From: a virus | IMG/VR virus record: IMGVR_UViG_3300034418_010563 | Span: 1-44,023 of that record | Direction: 5' to 3' (one strand) | Length of the DNA: 44,023 nt | Shown: positions 30,171 to 39,237 of the stretch, piece after piece | How positions within the stretch are numbered: position 1 is the first letter of the stretch | Layout: every line of letters starts with the position of its first letter | The notes under the pieces: model-generated | What the model saw: only the letters and a program-made list of their open reading frames with translations | The model's database searches: none | Told to the model about the DNA's origin: nothing | Position numbers and translations under genes: made by a program

Positions 30171-31145
30171 TCATTCGTAGACGATCCAGCCGGCGACGTA
30201 GACCGTGCCGGCTCCAGCCGACCGACGCGAGTCGCACGTCAGCTCGTCCCAGGTCGCCGATTGCAGCCCGGTCGCGGTCGATAGGTCTTCACAATCGACC
30301 ACGAGATCGGTGATTTCGTTCGACCACGCCGGGGTCGTATTCGTGAAGCTCACGGCGGAGCTCGCACCGTTGACGCTCGACTCGACTCGGAACTCGCCGG
30401 TCGTGCCGCTCGTGACCCAGCCGTAACAGCGCGCTTTGACGGTGCGCGTCGTGTCGCCGACGCGCTTCTTTCGCGCAAGCACCGGCACGCCATTGCCGCC
30501 GACGACGGGCGCGAAGGTCGCGCTCGTCGAGTCTGTCGCGTAAGTCGTGATCGTGCTCGAGCCGTTTGAATACGGCACCGCATGAAACGCAAGCGTGCGC
30601 GTGCCGAACGTGTCATCGGCGAGCGCATCGGCGAGCGCCTCGACACTGGCCGCTGTGATGGGCTGCCCCGCCGCTAGTGCCGTGGTGTCGATGCCGCCCG
30701 CGCTCGCGGTCTGCTCGAGGTACGCACGCGGCACTTCGTAGACGGCGATTGATTCCACGTTGGTATCGGTAACCGGCACAATGACATCCAGATTGATATC
30801 AATCGCGGCCGAGCTGTAAGCAGCTCGCGGTGACACGCTCAGCAGTATCGGGACCGGCGCGTCGACTATCCCTGGCAAGACCGATGAGACGTTCTTGGTC
30901 GCGACCATCGCAACCAAGTCGATTGCCGAATAACTCGGCAAAATGCGAATCGCATAACGAAACGTCGTGCTTTTGTTCGCGGAATGCTCGGGCTTGAACG
31001 TCGGGATGTTTTGACGCCCACGACCAGCGACCCAGTTTTGAACCGCCGCCGCGCGCTGCCAGTCGGTCGAGGCGACAGGTGCGCCAGCGACGATGGATGT
31101 GAACGAGATCTTTTCTCGGAACTGCGGCACGCGCGAAAGGGTCAT
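30171..31145 (-). CDS. Tail or fibre structural protein, unknown
   Basis: 324 residues. Beta-rich and Ser/Thr/Ala rich, with repeated aromatic spacing (RYAIRILPSYSAIDLV, VYEVPRAYLEQTASAGG) and a final domain with VKARCYGWVTSGTTGEFRV. No enzymatic motif. Located between the large hub-like protein and small fibre genes, so a structural part of the tail tip or fibre is likely. Confidence 0.6.
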   Translation of the reverse strand: MTLSRVPQFREKISFTSIVAGAPVASTDWQRAAAVQNWVAGRGRQNIPTFKPEHSANKSTTFRYAIRILPSYSAIDLVAMVATKNVSSVLPGIVDAPVPILLSVSPRAAYSSAAIDINLDVIVPVTDTNVESIAVYEVPRAYLEQTASAGGIDTTALAAGQPITAASVEALADALADDTFGTRTLAFHAVPYSNGSSTITTYATDSTSATFAPVVGGNGVPVLARKKRVGDTTRTVKARCYGWVTSGTTGEFRVESSVNGASSAVSFTNTTPAWSNEITDLVVDCEDLSTATGLQSATWDELTCDSRRSAGAGTVYVAGWIVYE

Positions 31146-31148
31146 AGG

Positions 31149-31790
31149 TCAGGGTCCGATGTATTCGGCGGCATGTAAGCCGCTGATGAGCGCCGATGTC
31201 GTGGAGCCAGAGCCGGTAGACCTCTGCGCCATCACCACGATCTTCGCCGCATCGTAGCTGACGCCTACCGCTGCGCCTCCGATCTCCCTGCGCGTGCTGC
31301 GCGTGACACCGGATATCGCTTCGCTGCCCGAGACCAGACTAATAGTCGACGTCGAGAGCGTGAGCCATGCGTGCGACGTCGAGCTCGAGCTCGCGGTGGT
31401 CGCGACGGGAGTGCCGGCTGTGATCGCATCGTAAGCAGCGTCGACGCTCTGATTCCCTCCGATCACGCACACCGCGAAGTCGACCGTGCCGGCGACACCG
31501 GCAGCGGCCCGAAGCCGAATCCGGAGCTTGTATGCGCTGCCGTCGCCGTTGAATCGAATCGGCAGCGCCGCGCTTGTCCAGACCGCGTAGTAAGTCACGG
31601 CTTGCGTCAGGACGCGGCTCACAGACCGCGCATCGGCCACGCGCCAGTTGACCAGCACCTGGCCGCACGAATCGGCCGAGTGCATGACGTTGCTCATCAC
31701 GGCGCGCGACTGCGCGGCATCGACCGGATCGTAGTCTCCCCACTGCGAATCTTGATACCGGACGAGTCCCTCGAAGAGTGATGTGCTCAT
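31149..31790 (-). CDS. Tail or fibre structural protein, unknown
   Basis: 213 residues from ATG (ATGA overlap). Beta-rich, with LRIRLRAAAGVAGTVDFAVC and a C-terminal VSYDAAKIVVMAQRS. It looks like a jelly-roll type virion protein. It lies directly after the 903-residue hub-like protein and before a second beta-rich protein, so a tail-tip or fibre position is likely. Confidence 0.6.
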   Translation of the reverse strand: MSTSLFEGLVRYQDSQWGDYDPVDAAQSRAVMSNVMHSADSCGQVLVNWRVADARSVSRVLTQAVTYYAVWTSAALPIRFNGDGSAYKLRIRLRAAAGVAGTVDFAVCVIGGNQSVDAAYDAITAGTPVATTASSSSTSHAWLTLSTSTISLVSGSEAISGVTRSTRREIGGAAVGVSYDAAKIVVMAQRSTGSGSTTSALISGLHAAEYIGP

Positions 31791-34498
31791 GCCGCATACT
31801 CCCGCGCAGGATCAAACCCCCCGATGCCATCGTCGAGGCGTCGCGAGCCGTCTGCGTAGAATGCGAAGCGTTTTTGCGATGTCGTTAGCGTGCCGTCCGA
31901 GTAGTTGGCGAAACGCAGATATCGCGTGCCGCTCAGCGTCGGCGACAGATCGAAGGTCACACGGAGCTCAGACGCGCCGTCATTGACGGCGTCGATGACG
32001 CACGTTTGCGCAGTCTGCGTCGTCGCATCCCAGATGAGCAGATACAGCTCGTCCCCGACCGAATAGAAGTCCGACAGCACAGCGGCCGGCGGCGCCATGC
32101 TCACGCCGCTCGGGTCATCGAAGACCACGCTGAGGTCGTATTGATTGCCGCTCACGACGGCCGACGAATCGATGAATACGCTCGGCGCGTAGCCTGCGGT
32201 CTGCGCTTCCGAGACGATGAGCGTGAGCGTGCCGGTCTCGGTGGACAGATCCCAATCCCGACCGATCACAAGCCCCACCGCAGGCTGCTCAGAGCCCTGT
32301 CCTACGCCTCGTCGACCGGTGAAGACGTTAGGGATGCGCGGCGAGCGAAGGCCGAGCACAGAGCCGCACAGCGCCGTGGTGAGCCACTCGGAGGACACCG
32401 CCACTTTGACGATTGAGTATGGTCGCCCGAAGATCGCGAGCACGCGCCGCGCGACGTCGACTGCCGAGACGTAGTCCCAGGTGAAGTCGGCCGGGTCCAG
32501 AGACAGCGGAGCGATCTCGAGCTTGCGCGTCGCCTTGCGCGTCGACAACGCCGTCACGTCGCGAATGACAAAGGTGGTCCCTTCGTGGTCATCCTCGAGG
32601 ATTGAATAGCCCGTTTTCATCTCGGCGACGTTGATGGATCCATCGGTCGCGTTGCGCTCCCACGTTGGCGGCTGGTCGCTCACGAGGATGTCGCCATCGT
32701 CGAGGGTGCCGGCGAGAATGGCGGTCGACGTGGGGAGCTCGAGGTATGACAGGCCGATCTTGCCGTCCGATTCAAGGCGGGGGAACACGCCGAAAAGACG
32801 GCACTCCTGCGCCACGAGCTCGTCGAGGTCAATCTCCCCACCGACGATGTACCGTCTCGATTCGAGAAGCAGCCGCCCGCTCGCGGCGCGGTCTGCAACG
32901 GTGGTCCATGACGCAAGATCTTGCGTCGTGATGAACGGCATCGCGCCGGCGTTCGCGAGGTCGGGCGCAAGCGTCACAAGCCCGTCGCGAAGATCACCGA
33001 TATTGCCCTCCGCAATGCGACGACGGAACGATAGCTTCGGCAGTTGGCCAGGGTACATGTGCCGTGAATCGACCACGCCGACTCGCGCCCATCCCTCGTC
33101 TGCATCCGCATTGCGCACCGGATAAGCGCCGCTCGAAGGCGTGCCCGAACCCCATTCAATCTGCACGTCATAGTCGCCAATCGAACCGAGCGCGACCGCC
33201 GTCAGATTCAAGTCGGGGTAAATGCGCTGCGGCGAATACGGCTCAGCGCCACCGCCGATACCAGCGCCACCGCCGACGATGCCGCGCGGCACCTTGCCCT
33301 TGCTAGTAACGCCGCCATCTCCTGCGACGATGACCCACGGGTGCGGCGCGCTAGGCGTCGCGATGGTGCTTCCCCAAGGATTGATGAGCGCGCCCTCGAG
33401 CTCTAGTCCGGGGCCGAATCCGCCAAAGGTGCCGAGCAGAAGATGTCGAGGCTGACCGGCATCGGGAATCCACCGAATCCCCCAATGACCAGAGTCCTGC
33501 ACCTCGACGAAGATGTCGGCCGTCCGACGTGCGAGACCGAATGCCTGCTCGACCTCGACCACGCCCGTCGTGCCCGCGACGATGCCAGTCGTGCCCGCGC
33601 CGCTCGTGTTGCTCGCCTGATCAATCGCGAGCTGAATATCCTCGCACCATTGCTCCTGCGTCTCCCAGAAGCCGTGCATGCGAATGATCGCGGTGCGATC
33701 GTGAGAGCGGCCGGAGAGGATGTCGTCGCCGTTGCTCTCCAGGAACTGAAATCGAATAAACTCGGCCGCCGGATAGTAGATGCCGCGAATCGTCGTCGGC
33801 TCATCGAGGTCGGTCGCAATCGGCTGTTTCAGTAGCGAGACGATCGAGTCAATCGTGATCGTCCACGTCGCGCCGTCATCTTCGAGGCGCGCATCCGTCG
33901 AGCAGACCCCGCGCCAGACCAGCGTGCCGTCACCTTGCAGGTCGTCGCCGTCGACGTAGCGGTACAGGTACGCGCGACGCCCTTCGAGCGTCGTCGGCCG
34001 CGTCACTGTGACCTTCGGCGTCACGAGCTCTTCGCCGTCGCTCGTATAGTGCGCCTGCGCGATGGTCTGCCACCACCCGCGCCCCGACGTCACGTCGATC
34101 GTATCAGCGCCGCTCGTGCCGCTGACGAGCATCGCTTCGGTGCCGATATGGATGACGTCGTTGGTCGTGACGACGCTGTTGTCCGCGACGGTGATCGAGG
34201 CGTCGATGGTCGACACGTCCGCCGTCAGCCAGGTGTACTCCTGCGGCTGTTGCGCTAGCCACTCGCACCAGACTTGATCGACCTGACGATCGACGATTGA
34301 GACCGTGACGCCGCCGGCTTCGATTTCACCGCGCGCGATGTCGCATTGCTCTTGAATACGCAGCCCGTCTCGCAAGAGCCCGACGATGCGATAGCGCGAG
34401 ATATCCGGCGACAGCCGCTCCATCGCCGGGTCCGTCACCGCTTCGATGCCGAGGCCCTCGATGATGAGCCGATACGCGGTCGTGATGCCGTAGGTCAC
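31787..34498 (-). CDS. Large tail-tip / baseplate hub-like protein
   Basis: 903 residues from GTG 34498 (GTGA overlap). The position (two genes after the tape measure in the leftward order) and the size fit a central tail hub or tail-associated protein. Features include a beta-rich N-terminus (ISRYRIVGLLRDGLRIQEQC, VTPKVTVTRPTTLEGRRAYL), a middle part with a glycine-rich loop IVGGGAGIGGGAEPYS (about 400-415), and a C-terminal domain with repeated V/L/T-rich strands. No peptidase motif was seen. Exact family not recognised. Confidence 0.65.
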   Translation of the reverse strand: MTYGITTAYRLIIEGLGIEAVTDPAMERLSPDISRYRIVGLLRDGLRIQEQCDIARGEIEAGGVTVSIVDRQVDQVWCEWLAQQPQEYTWLTADVSTIDASITVADNSVVTTNDVIHIGTEAMLVSGTSGADTIDVTSGRGWWQTIAQAHYTSDGEELVTPKVTVTRPTTLEGRRAYLYRYVDGDDLQGDGTLVWRGVCSTDARLEDDGATWTITIDSIVSLLKQPIATDLDEPTTIRGIYYPAAEFIRFQFLESNGDDILSGRSHDRTAIIRMHGFWETQEQWCEDIQLAIDQASNTSGAGTTGIVAGTTGVVEVEQAFGLARRTADIFVEVQDSGHWGIRWIPDAGQPRHLLLGTFGGFGPGLELEGALINPWGSTIATPSAPHPWVIVAGDGGVTSKGKVPRGIVGGGAGIGGGAEPYSPQRIYPDLNLTAVALGSIGDYDVQIEWGSGTPSSGAYPVRNADADEGWARVGVVDSRHMYPGQLPKLSFRRRIAEGNIGDLRDGLVTLAPDLANAGAMPFITTQDLASWTTVADRAASGRLLLESRRYIVGGEIDLDELVAQECRLFGVFPRLESDGKIGLSYLELPTSTAILAGTLDDGDILVSDQPPTWERNATDGSINVAEMKTGYSILEDDHEGTTFVIRDVTALSTRKATRKLEIAPLSLDPADFTWDYVSAVDVARRVLAIFGRPYSIVKVAVSSEWLTTALCGSVLGLRSPRIPNVFTGRRGVGQGSEQPAVGLVIGRDWDLSTETGTLTLIVSEAQTAGYAPSVFIDSSAVVSGNQYDLSVVFDDPSGVSMAPPAAVLSDFYSVGDELYLLIWDATTQTAQTCVIDAVNDGASELRVTFDLSPTLSGTRYLRFANYSDGTLTTSQKRFAFYADGSRRLDDGIGGFDPAREYAA

Positions 34499-34785
34499 GA
34501 CTCAACCTCCCGCATGACAACGCGACCATCAACGATGACAGGCTCTCCGTTCTCGTCGAGGACAGGCTCAATCGTGCGCACGTCGGGCGCATTGGGGTCG
34601 ACCGCCGTCACAGCCCATCGGCCATCCTCGAGCTCGATGGGGAACGCCCACGCTTTCGCGGCGCGACGCTCGCGCGTGCCATCGGGGAGCGCGACTTCCT
34701 CGGTGCCGTCGGGATTGCGAGCGGCATCGATTGCGGCAATCGCGTTCTGCGCGAGCTCGCGCGTCGCGTAGACATGCACTCTCAC
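34495..34785 (-). CDS. Small tail protein, unknown
   Basis: 96 residues from GTG 34785 (GTGA overlap). The N-terminus RVHVYATRELAQNAIAAIDA is alpha/beta; the end (DENGEPVIVDGRVVMREVES) is acidic. Coupled to genes on both sides, which points to a tail-assembly role. No family recognised. Confidence 0.55.
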   Translation of the reverse strand: MRVHVYATRELAQNAIAAIDAARNPDGTEEVALPDGTRERRAAKAWAFPIELEDGRWAVTAVDPNAPDVRTIEPVLDENGEPVIVDGRVVMREVES

Positions 34786-36527
34786 GACGTCACTCCGGTG
34801 TGATAGGTGAGCAGCGCGCGAAGATGCGTGCGCTGGTCAGACGTCAGAATCGGGCCGCAATAAAACGCCATCAGCTCGCTGTTGCTCGCATTCGTGCCCG
34901 CGCCATCGGCGAAGACAGAAAGCGTCTCGCCATCGCTTCTCGAAGTCACCGTCGCCGATGCAGTCGCCTCGACCACGCCGGTGCGACGCGCGTTGATCGT
35001 GCTCGGCGTCGCATCGCCTGACCAGTGCAGAAGCGCCGTAGTCGAGTCAAGCAGAGGCTCGACGTTCGCGCCGCCGCTTACTGTGATTCGGTAAGTGCCT
35101 CCGGCTCGTTCACTAATATGGAATCGCGATACCGAACCAACGCCGTATGCGACCCACCGATCACCAGCAGAGACATGCGCGACTAGACGAGCCACGCCGC
35201 CCCACTCGTAATCGTCGAACGCACTGCCCTTCGTCAGTGTGCCCGTGAGCACGTCGTCGGTGCCGTCGCCAGTGATGAGCGGTCGACTGCCCGGCCCGCC
35301 GGTCGCTGAGTACGCCGGACGCTGAGATGCGCTCGGGGCCGTCAGCGTCACCGAGATGCCCCCCAGGCTCGAGGCCCATTCGTCAACGTCAGAGCCGACA
35401 AGCGTCACGCCTGCAGTCGAGATGCCGATCGCAGTATCGGCAAGATAAGTCGCGTGCGCGAAGACCAGGGCGTTCGACGCGCTCGGCGAGCTCGCGCCCG
35501 CAGCGTTGTTCGCCGTAACGAGGCAGGTGATTCCCGTCCCGATGCCCGCTGTGCCCGGCCCGATATCGGCCGCGACGACAGTGTAAGTCGCCGACGTCTC
35601 GCCGCTGATGTCCGCGCCGTCACGCTGCCACTGGTAGCTGTAGCTCGTCGGCGAGTTGGTCCACGACCCGTCGGTGGTCGAAAGCGTCTGACCAATCTCG
35701 ACCGTGCCGCTTGCGACCGGCGCGACGAGCACAGACGGCGGATTGATGAGCGCACCCCGATTGATCGTGAGCAGGTCAATCGACCACCGGCCGTCCCAAT
35801 CTTCGCTCGCGCGCGCCGGCTTGAAGCGCGCACCTCGAGGCCCACGCAGCACATGCACCGTGTTGCCCGCATCGTCGAAGACGGCGAAGGGATGGATGCC
35901 TCGGCTGTGCTTGAAGAACGCTTCCCACGTCCACGGCACCGCCGTGAGCGCCTCGAGCTCGAAGGTCGCGGCGAGCGTCTCGAAGGGTACCGTCCAGTCG
36001 TCGTAGAGCGGCGCCACGCTGCGCGCCGAGGCGTAGGTCGAGCCGTCTTCCGCCTCCGCTTGCGACGTGATGTCGTCGCCCTCATAGACGCGCGTCCAGC
36101 CGCTGCGACCGCCCATCGCGCCGTCGATCACATAGTACGGGCGGCGCGTGCCCGAGAGCGACGCAGCCGTCGAGCTCGTCGTCGTGTTGCGCGTGAAGCC
36201 GAGCGCGTCCGCCATGCGGTTTCCCGCTGCGGTATTCGGGAAGGTCAGGTCGAAGTTAGCGGCCGCATTGCTGATCGTATAGAGCAGCGTCGACGTCGAC
36301 CACGTCACCGTAAATGCCCCGCTCGACGCGCCGCTCGCGTCAAGCGCCGTTTTCAACGCGCCCGCGAAGTCATCGTAATTGCCGGTGCCGAGCACGCTGG
36401 TCAAATCCGAATGACAATAGGTGCCGGTCGTGATGGACACGGTCTCGGTGCTGACGTTGCCGACGACGGTGAGCGTGAACGTCCCCAGCGTGTCGACGCT
36501 CCAGCCGCTTTCGATGCGATGGGTCAC
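34782..36527 (-). CDS. Tail protein with Ig-like and sandwich (LamG-like) domains
   Basis: 581 residues from GTG 36527 (GTGA overlap). After an N-terminal beta part, the middle has an Ig/bacterial-Ig repeat: VEIGQTLSTTDGSWTNSPTS, YSYQWQRDGADISGETSATY, then CLVTANNAAGASSPSAS. The C-terminal region (from about 375) has the DEWASSLGG and SRPLITGDGTDD pattern seen in concanavalin-like sandwiches. It is the first gene after the tape measure, the usual place of the distal tail protein. The adhesin-like domains suggest exposure on the tail and binding to host surface sugars. Confidence 0.65.
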   Translation of the reverse strand: MTHRIESGWSVDTLGTFTLTVVGNVSTETVSITTGTYCHSDLTSVLGTGNYDDFAGALKTALDASGASSGAFTVTWSTSTLLYTISNAAANFDLTFPNTAAGNRMADALGFTRNTTTSSTAASLSGTRRPYYVIDGAMGGRSGWTRVYEGDDITSQAEAEDGSTYASARSVAPLYDDWTVPFETLAATFELEALTAVPWTWEAFFKHSRGIHPFAVFDDAGNTVHVLRGPRGARFKPARASEDWDGRWSIDLLTINRGALINPPSVLVAPVASGTVEIGQTLSTTDGSWTNSPTSYSYQWQRDGADISGETSATYTVVAADIGPGTAGIGTGITCLVTANNAAGASSPSASNALVFAHATYLADTAIGISTAGVTLVGSDVDEWASSLGGISVTLTAPSASQRPAYSATGGPGSRPLITGDGTDDVLTGTLTKGSAFDDYEWGGVARLVAHVSAGDRWVAYGVGSVSRFHISERAGGTYRITVSGGANVEPLLDSTTALLHWSGDATPSTINARRTGVVEATASATVTSRSDGETLSVFADGAGTNASNSELMAFYCGPILTSDQRTHLRALLTYHTGVTS

Positions 36528-38233
36528 GAGCCGAACCTCCGACGCGCCGCCCTCGACGCGCGCTCCTGCTGTCGACCGATTTCCGCCTCGGCGACCGGCG
36601 AGTTGAAGTTGACCACGACCGTGCCGCCACCGCCACCACCACCACCGCCGCTGACAGCCTCGGGGCCTTGTCGGCCGCCGCCACCGCCACCGCCACCTCC
36701 ACCGCCACCCGCATTCGGGATGGCCGCAGACGCGCCGCCAGCGGCCGCAGCGAGCGCGAAGTGGATGCCGGCCTCGGCGAACTTCGCGGCGGCGTTAGGC
36801 TGGTTCGTGACGGCCGAGCCGATGGCTTCGGCGGTCGCCGCCACGCCCTTGTAAGCCGACTGCAAAGCGAAGCCCTTCAGCCATTCGTCGACCGCCGTTT
36901 TGAACGCATCGCCGACCGATGCGTTGCTTTCGCGTTGAATCTCGGCGGTGCGCTTGGCGATGTCGAGGACGCCCTCGAGACCGGCGTTCGCGCGCGACGT
37001 GATGCGGATGCGGTCTTCCTCGATTCTCGTGCGCTCTTCCTGCTCTTCGCGCTCCTCTGTCGCGAGCTGCTTCGCCTTGCCGGTTTCTTCGGCAAGGATG
37101 CGCAGCCGCTCGTTTTCGCGCTTCTCGGCGGCGGCCGATGCGCGCGCTGCGGCAGCCTTCGCGTCGGCGGCGTCGAGCTCCGCTTGCGCAATCTCTTTCG
37201 CGATGCGCAGCCGTTGCTCCTCTTTGTCGAGTAGCTCGTTCGCGATTTCGAGCTGCTTCTGCTCGATCGCGATTTGCTCAGCTTTGGCGCGCGCAGCGGC
37301 TTCAATAGCCTCGCGCTCGGCGTCGCGCGCCCCTCCGCCTCTGCGAGATGTGGGCTCGGCTTGACGCCGCGCGAGCTCCATCTCGACCTCGGCCTCCTCA
37401 ATGTCGGCCGCGATGTTCTCGCGTTGCACCTCGGCCTGTTGCTCGCGAAGCCGATTCGACTCGCGGCGCGCGTCCGATAGAGCCTTGATTGTGGCGGCAA
37501 TTTGAGAGATGCGCGACGCGTCCTCTCCCATCAGCGTCGTGCGAAGCGTGCTCTGTACGGTCTCTGCTGTGCGACCGTATCTTTCAGCGTCGTTCAATGT
37601 GCGAAGCACACTGATTTGCTGAGCGTCCGAGAGCCCCGACCGGAGACGGGTCAGGTTCGCAAGTAGGGTGCCGGCGCGCTCTTCCTGCTGCCGTATCTGA
37701 CCGCCGATTTCCTCTTCGCTCGCGAAGCCCGCTGCGATGCGGCGAGCGCGGCCAGCCTCGGCGGTCGCACGACGCACATCTGCGATGAAGTCGTCGAGAG
37801 ACCTCGAGGTTGCCGCAATCGCTTGCGCAGTCCTATCGGCCTCCTCGGAGGTGTCAGACAACGCGTTGATGAGCGCCGGCATGACGCCAGCGACCGCGCC
37901 GACCACGGCGCCAATCGGCCCCATCGCCGCGTACATCGCAGCCGCGCTCGAGGCTGCCGATCCGAGCGCTTGCCCGACCGGCCCGAGCTGCGCGGTCATG
38001 CTGCCGAATGCCGAGCCGAGCGCGGCCGCCGCCGCCAGGTTTTTGTTGAGCTGCTCCGCGTTGTTCTTCGCCGCCGCCTCAGCCTTCGCCTGCGCGTCGG
38101 CCGCCGTGCGGAGCGCGGGCGCCATCTGCTGGCTCGCGGCGGTCCCCACGCGCTCGGTGCTCGCGCGTAGACGCTCCAGCGTGGCGATGGCCGACTGCGC
38201 ATCGACCTCGACCTCGACCTCGTATTTGGCCAC
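36524..38233 (-). CDS. Tape measure protein
   Basis: 569 residues from GTG 38233. It starts MAKYEVEVEVDAQSAIATLE, has an Ala/Gly-rich hydrophobic part (about 90-130, GPVGQALGSAASSAAAMYAA), long charged coiled coils from 150 to 440, and a C-terminal basic end. It follows a frameshifted chaperone pair, as tape measure genes do. Two poly-glycine runs (12 and 9 residues) lie near residues 510-540. At about 0.15 nm per residue it predicts a tail of roughly 85 nm (established rule of thumb). Confidence 0.85.
   Translation of the reverse strand: MAKYEVEVEVDAQSAIATLERLRASTERVGTAASQQMAPALRTAADAQAKAEAAAKNNAEQLNKNLAAAAALGSAFGSMTAQLGPVGQALGSAASSAAAMYAAMGPIGAVVGAVAGVMPALINALSDTSEEADRTAQAIAATSRSLDDFIADVRRATAEAGRARRIAAGFASEEEIGGQIRQQEERAGTLLANLTRLRSGLSDAQQISVLRTLNDAERYGRTAETVQSTLRTTLMGEDASRISQIAATIKALSDARRESNRLREQQAEVQRENIAADIEEAEVEMELARRQAEPTSRRGGGARDAEREAIEAAARAKAEQIAIEQKQLEIANELLDKEEQRLRIAKEIAQAELDAADAKAAAARASAAAEKRENERLRILAEETGKAKQLATEEREEQEERTRIEEDRIRITSRANAGLEGVLDIAKRTAEIQRESNASVGDAFKTAVDEWLKGFALQSAYKGVAATAEAIGSAVTNQPNAAAKFAEAGIHFALAAAAGGASAAIPNAGGGGGGGGGGGGRQGPEAVSGGGGGGGGGTVVVNFNSPVAEAEIGRQQERASRAARRRFGS
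36624..36709 (-). repeat. GGN repeat tracts coding two poly-glycine runs
   Basis: Bases 36674-36709 code for 12 and 36624-36650 for 9 consecutive glycines, written with mixed GGC, GGT and GGA codons. Such trinucleotide tracts are prone to slippage, so the exact length may vary between isolates. In the protein they form flexible linkers before the last about 30 residues. Confidence 0.85.
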
Positions 38234-38236
38234 GAG

Positions 38237-39195
38237 CTACCGCCTTCGAAATTGGGATTGAGCCTTCGACGAGGCGGCGCGCGCGGTGCGTGCTGCGTCC
38301 TCTCGTTTGCGTCGCGCGGCGAGCGCGCGATCGACGGCCCGATCGTAGGTCATCACCGCCCGGAATAGCAGCTCCGGCGGATTCGTCGCCGCATACGCCG
38401 CGAGATTCGTGTGCCCGCCGCTGCGCGCCACGCGATACCCGTCGAGCGTCGAGGAGATGAGCGGGTCAGAGAACACGCTGTGCGGGCAGCGCTCGGGCGC
38501 CGCGCCGCACTCGCGTTCGATCGCAGTCGACAGAGCCCGCGTCGCCTGCGCCTTCGCGTGGTCGAGAGGTGTCGTGCGCAGCGGCACGAGCCCCTCACAG
38601 TCGCATTCCCACGCCGCGCGCCACGCCTGCCGCTCGCGGTCTGAGCCGCCCCAGGCGGCGTTCAGCCAGGGCCGAGACGGGTCGCGGCGTCGGCCGCAAC
38701 CGCCGAGTGTGGCACCCTGTTCATCCAGACGTGCTGCCACCCAGGCGGCAGCGCAAAGCGCGCCTTCCGCGCTTTTCCCAGCAGCGCCCTCGTGTAGCAC
38801 AGCGAGCCGATTTCCCAGACCTCGGCGGGCGAGAGCACGTCGAGCTGCTCCGCACGCCAGCGCTTGCGAATCGCGCCGTTCGCGAGCGCGTCCTCGCGCG
38901 CAGGTTCGAGGATTGACCCATCTTCCATCTCGATGCGCGTCACGCCGCACTCGAAGGCGCGCCACGCGACCTCGAGCGGCACCGTCGCGTCTTCGAGGAG
39001 ACTCGGCGCGACGTAGCTACGAAACGCCATCATGTCAATATGCCCCAGGTGGAACCATCGCGCGCGGTGACCTTCGAGCACGCGCACGAGCTCAGGGTCA
39101 CGCTCGCGTAGATAGGTCACCACGACGGCGTCCATCGCTTCGAGGTCTAGAGCAGGGTCCGAGAGACTAACGACCTTCAGATTTTCGAGTGCCAT
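38237..39195 (-). CDS. Tail assembly chaperone, frameshifted long form (lambda GT-like)
   Basis: The downstream frame (38237-38773) has no credible own start but connects exactly to the upstream chaperone by a -1 shift at GGGAAAA. The product is 319 residues: 141 from the first frame and 178 from the second. Past the shift it reads SAEGALCAAAWVAARLDEQG and ends RRKREDAARTARAASS. It contains CDCEG and ECGAAPERCP, possible metal-binding Cys. By analogy with lambda gpGT, it helps the tape measure assemble and is made in small amounts. Confidence 0.85.
38662..39195 (-). CDS. Tail assembly chaperone, short form (lambda G-like)
   Basis: 177 residues. A charged, helical protein (LKVVSLSDPALDLEAMDAVV, then FECGVTRIEMEDGSILEPAR) lying between the major tail protein and tape measure genes, where lambda gpG-type chaperones are found. 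Stops at 38662 if no frameshift occurs. The slippery site is at codons 139-141. Ribosome site GAGGAAAGCAACC precedes the ATG. Confidence 0.8.
   Translation of the reverse strand: MALENLKVVSLSDPALDLEAMDAVVVTYLRERDPELVRVLEGHRARWFHLGHIDMMAFRSYVAPSLLEDATVPLEVAWRAFECGVTRIEMEDGSILEPAREDALANGAIRKRWRAEQLDVLSPAEVWEIGSLCYTRALLGKARKARFALPPGWQHVWMNRVPHSAVAADAATRLGPG
38773..38779 (-). other. Programmed -1 ribosomal frameshift site GGGAAAA
   Basis: On the minus strand the heptamer is G-GGA-AAA in the frame of the upstream gene (X-XXY-YYZ form), one base different from the GGGAAAG of lambda. Shifting back one base at AAA continues without a stop for 178 codons to 38237, giving the GT-like form. Confidence 0.85.
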
Positions 39196-39237
39196 GGTTG
39201 CTTTCCTCTTCCGCTCCCCAGCGGATTCAATGGCGCG

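Noticed and set aside
35454-36854. 466-codon open frame on the plus strand
   Set aside because: Antisense to the tail Ig-like gene and tape measure end. Its poly-proline run is only the complement of the poly-glycine codons.
38237-38965. Independent 242-residue gene on the minus strand
   Set aside because: The upstream 60 residues are an Arg/Ala-rich shadow of the chaperone gene, and the useful part begins exactly at the -1 frameshift site, so it is the second half of a fusion and not a separate gene.
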